Shown here piece by piece: positions 5,919 through 15,624 of a DNA stretch of 15,761 nucleotides; the first letter of the stretch is position 1, and the number at the start of each line of letters is the position of its first letter. The stretch covers positions 1 through 15,761 of the forward strand of contig JBEVMR010000023.1 of assembly GCA_040508545.1 (NCBI GenBank), written 5' to 3'. The DNA is from VRUE01 sp040508545. Its GTDB lineage: Bacteria; Actinomycetota; Thermoleophilia; Solirubrobacterales; 70-9. A program made the translations under genes and the position numbers. The notes beneath the pieces are model-generated. The model did not search any database, was not told the origin of the DNA, and was given only the letters and a program-made list of their open reading frames with translations.

Positions 5919-7910
5919 CTACCAGTGCACGCCTTTCATCAAGTGCGCAAACGCAACCGCCTCGGTGGTGGGCGCCCGATCCGGCGCCTCGTCGCCCTTG
6001 CCCTTGGCCGCCTGCGACTCCGGGAAGAGTTTGTAAGCCGTGTTGAGGATCCGGTCGCTGACCGTCGGCGCAACCGCGTAGAGCAGCTCGCCAAACGTGC
6101 CCATCCGCGTCGCCACCTTCTTCGGCTTGGAGATCATCGCGCCAGCGATCATCTCGGCCGCCTCCTCGGGCGTGATCGCCGGGAACATGTCGTACATCCG
6201 CGTCGGCGCGATCATCGGCGTCCGCACCAACGGCATGTAGATCGTCGTGATGTCGACCCCGTCGTCGACCACCTCGGAGGCGATCACCCGGCTGAAGGCA
6301 TCGAGCGCCGACTTCGAGGCAACGTAGGCCGAGAAGCGCGGCGGGTTGGTCTGGGCGCCGATCGAGCTGATGTTGATGATCTGGCCCGACTTGCGCGCCT
6401 GCATCGAGGGCAGCAGGGCGAGGATCAGCCGCAGCGCGCCGAAGTAGTTGATCTGCATCGTCCGCTCGTAGTCGTGAAAGCGGTCGTAGGAGAGCTTCAC
6501 CGAGCGCCGGATCGAGCGGCCCGCGTTGTTGACGAGGATGTCGACCTGGCCGTGGTAGGCCAGCACCTCCTCGGCCATCCGCTCCACGTCCTCCATGTCG
6601 GACATGTCGCAGCGGTGGATGTGGGCGATGCCGCCGGCTGTCTCGATCTCGGCTTTCGTCTCCTCCAGCTTGTCGACCGAGCGCGCGACCAGGAGCACAG
6701 TCGCCCCCGCGTCTGCCGCCTTGACCGCAGTCGCTTTGCCGATCCCCGACGAGGCTCCGGTGATCAGCACGACCTTTCCGCGCACGGCCGCCGAGAGCGA
6801 GCGGTCCTTGAACAGGTCGGGATCGAGATTGCGCTCCCAGTAGTCCCAGACGCGGTCGGCATAGCTCTCCAGCGGCGGCACTTCGATCCCCGAGCCGGCA
6901 AGCGCCGCCTCCGCCTCGGTCGAATCGAAGTGGGTCGGGTAGTTGACGTAGTTGAGTACGCCGGGCGGGATGCCGACCCGGTCAAGGCCCATCTTGACCG
7001 CCCGCTTGGCCGGCGGCAGGAACTTCAGCCCGGTGCGGATCAGGCTCGTCGCTGGATCGGTGATGCCGGAGTCGAGCTGCAGCGCCGCCTGCGGCGCGTC
7101 GGCGGCATGGGCAAAGAGGTTGAGCACCTCGCCGGCCGTCTTCGGGTTGGGATCGGTGAGGCTGAAGGCCCGCCCGTCAAGCCCCGGCTTGTGGGCGATG
7201 TGGTCGATCGCCGCGGCGACGTAATCGACCGGGACGATGTTGATCTCACCGCCTTCGACGCCGAGGGTCGGCAGCCAGGAGGGCAGCACGCGCCGCGCCT
7301 GCTGCAGGAGCTTGAACATGTAGTAGGGGCCGTCGACCTTGTCGATCTCGCCGCTGCGTGAGTCGCCGACGACGATTCCGGGGCGGTAGACCCGCCACGG
7401 CCGGCGGCACTCCTCGCGCACGACGCGCTCGGACTCGTGCTTGGTGCGGAAGTAGGGATGGGTGTCGAGGTCTTCCGCCTCGTCGAACATGTCCTCGGTC
7501 CAGGTGCCCTTGTAGAGGCCGGCGGCGGCGATCGAGCTGACCTGGTGGAAGCAGCCGGCCTCGATCGCGCCGGCAAGCTCGACCGCGTGCCGGGTTCCCT
7601 CGACGTTGGCCACCTCCTGCGCCTCGGCGCCGGCCGCCATGTCGTAGATCGCGGCCAGGTGGAAGAAGTGGTCGACGTCGCCGCGCAGCGTCAGCAGGTC
7701 CTCCTCGGAGACGCCGAGCGCGGGCTGGGCGAGGTCACCGGCGATCGGCACGACCCGGGCTCCGTCGGCTCCCCATGCCGTTCGCAGCTCCTCGAGGCGG
7801 CCCCGCGAGCCGGCGCGGACCAGGGCGTAGATCGTCCCCTCGCGCTGCAGCAGGCGGGCGACGAGGTTGCGGCCGATGAATCCGGTGGCGCCGGTGACGA
7901 AGTAGTTCAT
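5919..7910 (-). CDS. Two-domain SDR protein, fatty acyl-CoA reductase-like plus classical SDR
   Basis: A 663-aa protein with two Rossmann modules. The N-terminal extended SDR has TGATGFIGR (6-14), a GDLAQPALGVS segment like the GDL-P-LGLS of fatty acyl-CoA reductases, and a YFRTK active-site pair (Tyr153, Lys157). The C-terminal classical SDR has TGASSGIG (384-391), NNAG (462-465), ISS (514-516) and YVASK (Tyr529, Lys533). This arrangement matches mycobacterial AcrA1 (Rv3391), a multifunctional acyl-CoA reductase. The likely role is NADPH-dependent reduction of long-chain acyl-CoA to aldehyde or alcohol, with the second domain reducing an aldehyde or keto intermediate. The ATG at 7910 is chosen over a GTG five codons upstream because MNYFVTGATGFIG begins directly with the first beta strand. 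It sits beside the alkyl-DHAP-synthase-like gene on the same strand, though a 312-bp gap with a palindrome separates them. Substrate specificity is inferred. Confidence 0.88.
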   Translation of the reverse strand: MNYFVTGATGFIGRNLVARLLQREGTIYALVRAGSRGRLEELRTAWGADGARVVPIAGDLAQPALGVSEEDLLTLRGDVDHFFHLAAIYDMAAGAEAQEVANVEGTRHAVELAGAIEAGCFHQVSSIAAAGLYKGTWTEDMFDEAEDLDTHPYFRTKHESERVVREECRRPWRVYRPGIVVGDSRSGEIDKVDGPYYMFKLLQQARRVLPSWLPTLGVEGGEINIVPVDYVAAAIDHIAHKPGLDGRAFSLTDPNPKTAGEVLNLFAHAADAPQAALQLDSGITDPATSLIRTGLKFLPPAKRAVKMGLDRVGIPPGVLNYVNYPTHFDSTEAEAALAGSGIEVPPLESYADRVWDYWERNLDPDLFKDRSLSAAVRGKVVLITGASSGIGKATAVKAADAGATVLLVARSVDKLEETKAEIETAGGIAHIHRCDMSDMEDVERMAEEVLAYHGQVDILVNNAGRSIRRSVKLSYDRFHDYERTMQINYFGALRLILALLPSMQARKSGQIINISSIGAQTNPPRFSAYVASKSALDAFSRVIASEVVDDGVDITTIYMPLVRTPMIAPTRMYDMFPAITPEEAAEMIAGAMISKPKKVATRMGTFGELLYAVAPTVSDRILNTAYKLFPESQAAKGKGDEAPDRAPTTEAVAFAHLMKGVHW

Positions 7911-7916
7911 CGCTCT

Positions 7917-7926
7917 TTCATACACT
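7917..7926. promoter_or_regulatory. Overlapping divergent -10 candidates in a 26-bp intergenic gap
   Basis: Only 26 bp (7911-7936) separate the start codons of the SDR gene and the 2-oxoglutarate dehydrogenase gene. On the minus strand TATGAA (7922-7917) lies exactly 6 nt before the SDR ATG. On the plus strand TACACT (7921-7926) lies 10 nt before the ATG at 7937. Both fit leaderless or nearly leaderless transcription, and the two hexamers overlap by two bases. Any -35 elements would lie inside the opposing coding sequence. The assignments are weak individually. Confidence 0.35.
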
Positions 7927-7936
7927 CAATCGACAG

Positions 7937-10900
7937 ATGGCGCAAACGGCGACCGTGCAGATCCAGATGCCCGAGATGGGGGAGTCGGTCACCGAGGGCA
8001 TCGTGCTCGAATGGCACGTGGCGGAGGGCGACTTCGTCAACGAAGGCGACACGGTGGTCGAGGTCTCGACCGACAAGGTCGACGCCGAGGTGCCGGCGCC
8101 GGCTGCCGGGGTCATCACCAAGCTGCTCGTGCAGGTCGACGACGAGGTGCCGGTTGGGGCGCCGCTCGCGGAGATGGAACCGGGCGAAGGGACGACCGAG
8201 GGACAAGGGTCTCAGGCCGCGGGTCCTGTCACGGCAGGGGACGAGAACGCCTCGGCCGCGGGTCCTGTCGCGCCAGGGGACCCACCACCCCCTGCGGTAG
8301 CTAAAGCTTCCTCGGGGGTGGTTCCCCCTAACGCGCCACCCGCGGGCGAAGCGCCTGCGGGAGCTTCTGGCGGGAACGGCGCTGGGAATGGCGTGCGGGC
8401 GACGCCTGTTGCGCGGAGGATTGCTGCGGAGAATGGGGTCGACCTTGCTTCGGTTAGCGGGAACGGGCCGGGGGGCAAGGTGACGAAGGACGACGTGCTC
8501 GCCGCTGCCGACGGGGGGAATGGCGCGGCTGCGGCGCCTGTCGCTGGCGAGGCGAAGGCTTTGCGGGGGCCCGCGGCGATGTTGGCTCAGGCCATGGGCG
8601 ACAGCCGGGAGGTTCCCACGGCTACTTCGTTCCGGACGGTTGCGGTCGACACGCTGGACGCGAAACGGAAGGCGCTCAACGGGGAGCTGAAAGAGCGCGG
8701 GCTGAAGGTCTCCTTCACCCACCTGATCGCCTGGGCGATCGTGCGGGCGGCCAGGGAGTGGCCGGTGATGGTGCGCACGTTCGAGCAGCGCGACGGCAAG
8801 CCGTTCGCGATCGAGAACGGCCCGGTCAACCTCGGCATCGCCGTCGACGTCGAGCGCAAGGACGGCTCGCGCAGCCTGATGGTGCCGGCGATCAAGGGCG
8901 CCGACGGGCTCGACTTCGCCGCCTTCCACACCTACTACGAGGACCTGATCACCAAGACGCGTGAGAGCAAGCTCACCGCCGACGACTTCCAGGGCACCAA
9001 CATCTCGCTCACCAACCCGGGAGGGATCGGCACCGTCGCCTCGGTGCCGCGCCTGATGAAGGGCCAGAGCGCGATCATCGCCGCCGGCGCGATTGCCTAT
9101 CCGCCGGAGTGGGCCCACGCCTCACCGGAACGGCTGCGGCAGCTCGGCGTCTCGAAGACGATGACGCTTACCTCTACCTACGACCACCGGGTGATCCAGG
9201 GGGCCGAGTCGGGGGCCTTCCTGCGACGCATCGAACAACTGCTCGAGGGCGAAGGCGACTTCTACGAGGGGGTCGCCGCCGACCTCGGCGTCGACGCCGC
9301 CCCGCTTGCCACCGCCCATCCCGCGTCCGCGTCCGCGCCGCCACTGGGCGAAGCGCCAGCACCGGCCACGCCAGGCACGCCGGACGAGGAGCTGCTGAGA
9401 GCGGTCCAGGCAGCAACCTCGCTGCTCAAGGGCTACCGCACCCATGGCCACCTTGCAGCCCGCCTCGACCCGCTCGGCCGCGAGCCGAAGGGCGATCCGG
9501 CGATCCAGCCCGAGAACCTCAACCTGACGCCAGAGCTGATGGCGCGCGTGCCGGCCTCGATCCTGCGCATCGGCGTGCCCGGCGAGACCCTGCTCGACGT
9601 GCTGCCGCGGATGCGCGAGGCCTACTGCGGCACGATCGCATACCAGTTCGAGCACCTTTCCTCACACCAGCAGCGGACCTGGCTGCGCGAGATGGTCGAG
9701 ACCGGCGCCCACCGTCAGCCGCTCGACGAGGCTGAGAAGCGCCGCCTGCTCGGCCGCCTGATCGACGTCTTCGAGTTCGAGCGCTTTATCGAGAAAGCGT
9801 ATTTGGGCCAGAAGATCTTCTCGATCGAGGGGCTCGACGCGATCGTGCCGATGCTCGACGAGCTGGCCACCCTCGCCGGCCGCTCCGGGGCCGAAGAGGT
9901 CGTCTTCGGGATGGCCCACCGCGGGCGCCTCAGCGTCCTCGCCCACAACCTCGGCCGCTCCGTCGAGTCGATCCTGGCCGAGTTCGAGGGAGCGAAACAG
10001 ATCGAGCAGGTGAAGGCCGTCGCCGCGATCCCCCATGGCGGCACCGGCGACGTCAAGTACCACTACGGCCACCAAGGGACCTACGAGAACAGCGAGGGCG
10101 AGAAGATCGCCGTCCGCCTCTACCCCAACCCCAGCCACCTAGAGTTCGTCGACCCGGTGGTCGAGGGCGGGACCCGCTTCCTCCAGTCGAGGATCAACGG
10201 GGCCAAGCTCGAGCACGAGTCGAAGCGCGCGGTGCCGGTGCTCCTGCACGGCGACGCCGCCTTCCCGGGCCAGGGAGTGGTCGCCGAGACGCTCAACCTG
10301 CAGGCCCTGCGCGGCTACACCACCGGCGGCACGGTCCACATCATCCAGGACAACCAGGTGGGCTTCACCACCGATCCCGAGGACGCCCGCTCCACCCCGT
10401 ACGCCGCCGACATGGCAAAGGGGTTCAACGTCCCGATCGTCCACGTCAACGCCGACGACGTCGAGGCCTGCTCGGCGGCGATACGGCTGGCGATGGCCTA
10501 CCGCGAGCGCTGGAGCCGCGACATCGTCATCGACGTGATCGGCTACCGGCGCTACGGCCACAACGAGACCGACGAGCCCGCCTACACCCAGCCCGCGATC
10601 GCGGCCAAGATCAAGGCCCACCCCCCGGTCTCCGAGATCTACGCGAAGAGGCTGATCGAGGAGGGGACGATCGCGGCCGAGGACGTCGAGGCGGGGCGCA
10701 AGAAGCGCCATGACGAGATGCGGGCGGCGCTCGAGGACCTGCGCAAGAAAATGGAGCTGGGCGAGTACGAAGACCCCACGGTCACCACCTCGAGCACCGG
10801 CGAACTCGACCGCAGCGCCAGCCCACCGGTCGAAACCGCGGTCTCCGAGGAAAAGCTCGGCGAGCTGAACGAGGCGCTGCTCGAGGTGCCGGAGAGCTTC

Positions 10901-12001
10901 ACGATCCACCGCAAGCTGCGCAAGCCGCTCGGCAACCGGGGAGACGCCCTGGATAGCGGTGGGATCGAGTTCGGCCATGCCGAGGCTCTCGCCTTCGCCT
11001 CGCTGCTGACCGAGGGAGTGCACATCCGCCTCACCGGCCAGGACACCGAGCGCGGCACCTTCTCCCACCGACACCTCGTCCTCCACGACGAGAAGACCGG
11101 CCTGCCCTACTGCCCGATGCAGAACCTCGCCGGCTCGGAGGCGCCCTTCGAGCTCTACAACAGCCCGCTTTCGGAGATCGCCTGCCTCGGCTTCGAGTAC
11201 GGCTACTCGGCGGCGACCCCGAACGCGCTGATCCTCTGGGAGGCGCAGTTCGGCGACTTCGGCAACGCCGGCCAGGTGATCATCGACAGCTTCATCGTCT
11301 CCGGCGAGGCCAAGTGGGGACAGACCAGCCGCTTGACCCTGCTGCTGCCGCACGGCTACGAGGGCTCGGGGCCGGAGCATTCCAGCGCCCGCATCGAGCG
11401 CTTCCTGGCGCTGGCGGCGGAGGGCAACATCCGCATCGCCAACCCGAGCACGGCGGCCCAGTACTTCCACCTGCTGCGCCGCCAGGCGCTGATCCGCAAG
11501 CCGCGGCCGCTGATCGTGTTCACGCCGAAGGGGCTGCTGCGCCTGGGCCGCGCCTCGGCCACCGTCGACGAACTGAGCAAGGGCCAGTTCCACTTCATCC
11601 TCGACGACCCCGCCGCGGCGGAGCGACGCGAGAAGGTCGAGCGCCTGGTGCTCTGCACCGGCAAGATCTTCTGGGACATCGACGCCAGCGAGCGGCGCGA
11701 GTCGGCCGAGAACGTCGCGATCGCCCGCGTCGAGCTGCTCTACCCCTTCGCCAAGGAACAGCTGAGCCAGCTGATCGCCTCCTACCCCAACCTGAAAGAG
11801 CTCGTCTGGACCCAGGAGGAGCCGCGCAACATGGGTGCCTGGAAGGTGATGTCGCGGCGCCTGCCCGATCTATTGCCCGAGGGCGTCGAGCTCGGCTACG
11901 TCGGCCGCCCGACCCGGGCCAGCCCCGGCGAGGGCTACTCGGTGTCCCACGCCAGAGAGCAAGAGCGAATCGTCCTCACCGCGCTGACCCCAGGCGCCTG
12001 A
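7937..12001 (+). CDS. kgd: 2-oxoglutarate dehydrogenase, fused E2 (lipoyl, PSBD, acyltransferase) and E1
   Basis: One uninterrupted 1354-aa polypeptide. Residues 5-80 are a biotinyl/lipoyl domain with Lys47 in STDKVDAE as the lipoylation site. Residues 82-150 are an Ala/Pro/Gly linker, and 153-190 a peripheral subunit-binding domain (ATPVARRIAAENGVDL, then GGKVTKDDVLAA). Residues 225-445 are the E2 acyltransferase, with STYDHRVIQGAESG (413-426): His417 is kept and Gln421 replaces the usual Asp of HxxxDG, as in mycobacterial Kgd. From about 481 it is a thiamine-diphosphate E1o: MAHRGRL (659-665), KYHYGHQGTY (707-716), and the ThDP motif from GDAAFPGQG (772-780) to QDNQVGF (804-810). It would oxidatively decarboxylate 2-oxoglutarate and transfer succinyl to CoA, needing a separate lipoamide dehydrogenase. 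Mycobacterial and corynebacterial homologues lack the lipoyl and PSBD segments. Codon use changes between about 8330 and 8640. The stop overlaps the following ATG. Confidence 0.95.
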   Translation: MAQTATVQIQMPEMGESVTEGIVLEWHVAEGDFVNEGDTVVEVSTDKVDAEVPAPAAGVITKLLVQVDDEVPVGAPLAEMEPGEGTTEGQGSQAAGPVTAGDENASAAGPVAPGDPPPPAVAKASSGVVPPNAPPAGEAPAGASGGNGAGNGVRATPVARRIAAENGVDLASVSGNGPGGKVTKDDVLAAADGGNGAAAAPVAGEAKALRGPAAMLAQAMGDSREVPTATSFRTVAVDTLDAKRKALNGELKERGLKVSFTHLIAWAIVRAAREWPVMVRTFEQRDGKPFAIENGPVNLGIAVDVERKDGSRSLMVPAIKGADGLDFAAFHTYYEDLITKTRESKLTADDFQGTNISLTNPGGIGTVASVPRLMKGQSAIIAAGAIAYPPEWAHASPERLRQLGVSKTMTLTSTYDHRVIQGAESGAFLRRIEQLLEGEGDFYEGVAADLGVDAAPLATAHPASASAPPLGEAPAPATPGTPDEELLRAVQAATSLLKGYRTHGHLAARLDPLGREPKGDPAIQPENLNLTPELMARVPASILRIGVPGETLLDVLPRMREAYCGTIAYQFEHLSSHQQRTWLREMVETGAHRQPLDEAEKRRLLGRLIDVFEFERFIEKAYLGQKIFSIEGLDAIVPMLDELATLAGRSGAEEVVFGMAHRGRLSVLAHNLGRSVESILAEFEGAKQIEQVKAVAAIPHGGTGDVKYHYGHQGTYENSEGEKIAVRLYPNPSHLEFVDPVVEGGTRFLQSRINGAKLEHESKRAVPVLLHGDAAFPGQGVVAETLNLQALRGYTTGGTVHIIQDNQVGFTTDPEDARSTPYAADMAKGFNVPIVHVNADDVEACSAAIRLAMAYRERWSRDIVIDVIGYRRYGHNETDEPAYTQPAIAAKIKAHPPVSEIYAKRLIEEGTIAAEDVEAGRKKRHDEMRAALEDLRKKMELGEYEDPTVTTSSTGELDRSASPPVETAVSEEKLGELNEALLEVPESFTIHRKLRKPLGNRGDALDSGGIEFGHAEALAFASLLTEGVHIRLTGQDTERGTFSHRHLVLHDEKTGLPYCPMQNLAGSEAPFELYNSPLSEIACLGFEYGYSAATPNALILWEAQFGDFGNAGQVIIDSFIVSGEAKWGQTSRLTLLLPHGYEGSGPEHSSARIERFLALAAEGNIRIANPSTAAQYFHLLRRQALIRKPRPLIVFTPKGLLRLGRASATVDELSKGQFHFILDDPAAAERREKVERLVLCTGKIFWDIDASERRESAENVAIARVELLYPFAKEQLSQLIASYPNLKELVWTQEEPRNMGAWKVMSRRLPDLLPEGVELGYVGRPTRASPGEGYSVSHAREQERIVLTALTPGA
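8211..8321. repeat. Direct repeat and hairpin inside the E2 linker coding region
   Basis: The 16-mer GGCCGCGGGTCCTGTC occurs at 8215-8230 and again at 8254-8269, offset by 39 bp (13 codons). With flanks, about 31 bp recur with few changes. It encodes an AAGPV..GD unit twice in the flexible linker. Next to it, CCACCCCC (8285-8292) and GGGGGTGG (8314-8321) form an inverted repeat around AGCTAAAGCT. The repeat keeps the reading frame. Confidence 0.7.
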
Positions 12002-12330
12002 TGCGCAAGCCGGTTCCCGGGCGGCTGTTCGTCTGGGTAAAGCGCATCTCCTGGGTCGAGCTCGTGGTCTTCGCCGGCCTGATCCTCTTCTGGCTGATGC
12101 CGGGCTTCGAGACCGAGACGATGCTGTTCGGCTGGGCACACGGCTTGGGCTTCATCGTGCTCTGCATCGTCATCTGGATCGCCTGCGTCAGGCGCGAGGC
12201 CCCTTACACCCTGCTCGCAGCAACCCTTACCCCGGTCGGCCCGGTGGGCAGTGTTATCGGGATCGAACTGATCGAGCGGCGAGGTTGGGGCATCGGGGAT
12301 TCTCCGCAAAAAGTCGTGGAAACCCCATAG
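12001..12330 (+). CDS. Small integral membrane protein, DUF3817-like
   Basis: A 109-aa protein with three predicted membrane segments, at about residues 17-35, 43-63 and 67-88. The FGWAHGLGFI segment in the second span and the loop TPVGPVGSVIGIE before the cytosolic tail resemble DUF3817 proteins, which are common in actinobacteria and have no established function. The start ATG shares its first base with the stop of the 2-oxoglutarate dehydrogenase gene (TGATG). It is therefore almost certainly translated from the same message, possibly by re-initiation. No signal peptide is evident beyond the first span. The link with the dehydrogenase may be only transcriptional. The family call rests on motif memory, so it is moderate; the membrane topology is clear. 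Confidence 0.75.
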   Translation: MRKPVPGRLFVWVKRISWVELVVFAGLILFWLMPGFETETMLFGWAHGLGFIVLCIVIWIACVRREAPYTLLAATLTPVGPVGSVIGIELIERRGWGIGDSPQKVVETP

Positions 12331-12346
12331 ATTCGCTCAAGAAGCC

Positions 12347-12375
12347 TTGACCCCAGGCCTTACAGGCGCTATAGC
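12347..12375 (+). promoter_or_regulatory. Sigma70-type promoter for an orphan transcript
   Basis: TTGACC (12347-12352) and TATAGC (12370-12375) are separated by exactly 17 bp, close to the consensus vegetative promoter. It is the best-formed promoter I noticed in the window. It lies after the end of the + strand membrane protein gene and points toward the 3' end of the convergent aconitase gene, so it has no protein-coding target. The expected start site is near 12381-12383, just before three consecutive hairpins. Confidence 0.6.
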
Positions 12376-12380
12376 TAGAC

Positions 12381-12500
12381 AGTGACTGTTCTTCTCGAGC
12401 AGTCCCGTTCGAGAGAACAGGCGCGTCGGCATCCCTCCCTGGCTACCGACGCATAGGTGCAGTGAGGGTCGCGCGGACCCCCTGCCTCCCGCGGCCCCGC
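12381..12500 (+). ncRNA. Candidate structured small RNA with three hairpins
   Basis: Directly downstream of the promoter, three stems follow one another. Stem 1: CTGTTCTTCTCGA (12386-12398) pairs with TCGAGAGAACAG (12409-12420), with one bulged base. Stem 2: GCGTCGG (12423-12429) pairs perfectly with CCGACGC (12446-12452) around a C-rich loop containing CCCTCCCT, complementary to a ribosome-binding site. Stem 3: GGGTC (12466-12470) pairs with GACCC (12476-12480), extended by GCAG (12459-12462) with CTGC (12482-12485). No plausible protein frame occupies this stretch. The C-rich loops recall the actinobacterial 6C RNA class, but I cannot confirm that assignment. The 3' end is uncertain; the palindrome from 12504 could stop transcription. 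An antisense role toward the aconitase 3' end is possible. Confidence 0.45.
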
Positions 12501-12503
12501 TGC

Positions 12504-12628
12504 GCCATGGGCGTTCTGGCGGCGGCGGACACGGCGCGATGCGGCGTCGTCGGTCGCCGAAGTAGGGGACTACTCCGGCTCCCTCCTCCTTGCCTCGCTT
12601 GGTCCGGCGCTCGCCAGAACGGCCATGG

Positions 12629-12629
<1 letters not shown>
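12504..12629. repeat. Long palindromic element with a different core (family B) at the aconitase 3' end
   Basis: Outer arms 12504-12521 and 12612-12629 pair at 17 of 18 positions (CCATGG-CGTTCTGGCG type). Pairing continues inward with bulges, through GGCG, GCG and CGGAC. The centre holds a second hairpin, AGTAG (12561-12565) with CTACT (12570-12574), flanked by GCCG (12556-12559) and CGGC (12576-12579). Total length is about 126 bp, like family A, but the TTTTTCGC core is absent. The right arm ends on the first base of the aconitase stop triplet (12629). It may serve as a bidirectional end-of-transcript structure or be a dispersed repeat. Confidence 0.65.
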
Positions 12630-15424
<2,795 letters not shown>

Positions 15425-15430
15425 GGCTTC

Positions 15431-15436
15431 ATCCTA
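15431..15436 (-). promoter_or_regulatory. Candidate leaderless -10 hexamer of aconitase
   Basis: Read on the minus strand, TAGGAT fits TANNNT and stands exactly 6 nt before the aconitase ATG, placing the transcription start at the start codon. There is no Shine-Dalgarno sequence. The expected -35 position (about 15454-15459) falls inside the arm of the nested palindrome and reads GCCGCC, far from consensus. The promoter may therefore depend on an activator or an extended -10. Confidence 0.45.
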
Positions 15437-15452
15437 GGCAAGGCGGGAGGTG

Positions 15453-15576
15453 GGGCGGCGAGTGGGGGTGTCCAGCCGTTGCTGGGTTTTCGCCAGCTGA
15501 CGGCGCGGCCGTCCGAGATCCTCGGTGGGGCGAAAAGAGGACGCCGCTGCCGGCTGGACACCCCCACTCGCCGCCC
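15453..15576. repeat. Nested palindromic element, copy 3 (family A)
   Basis: Outer arms 15453-15478 and 15551-15576 form a perfect 26-bp inverted repeat containing GCGAGTGGGGGTGTCCAGCC. Inner arms are TTTTCGCC (15487-15494) and GGCGAAAA (15529-15536). The left core TGCTGGGTTTTCGCC matches copy 2 read on the minus strand. The right core, GCGAAAAGAGGACGCCGC, resembles copy 1 read on the plus strand. The element separates aconitase from a transposase fragment and covers the aconitase upstream region. In 15577-15624 I see no further supported feature. Confidence 0.85.
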
Positions 15577-15624
15577 TGCTCCGGGGCCGTCGGCTAACCG
15601 GCCAGCGCTTTGTCGGTCTGTCGG

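Noticed and set aside
5811..7361. Plus-strand 516-aa open frame opposite the SDR gene
   Set aside because: A shadow of a clear two-domain SDR, and it starts inside a palindromic element.
8211..8321. CRISPR-like repeat array
   Set aside because: Only two direct copies, in frame within a protein linker, with no third unit or cas genes.
10139..11593. Minus-strand 484-aa open frame within the dehydrogenase gene
   Set aside because: Lies entirely opposite conserved E1 domain sequence and has no family features.
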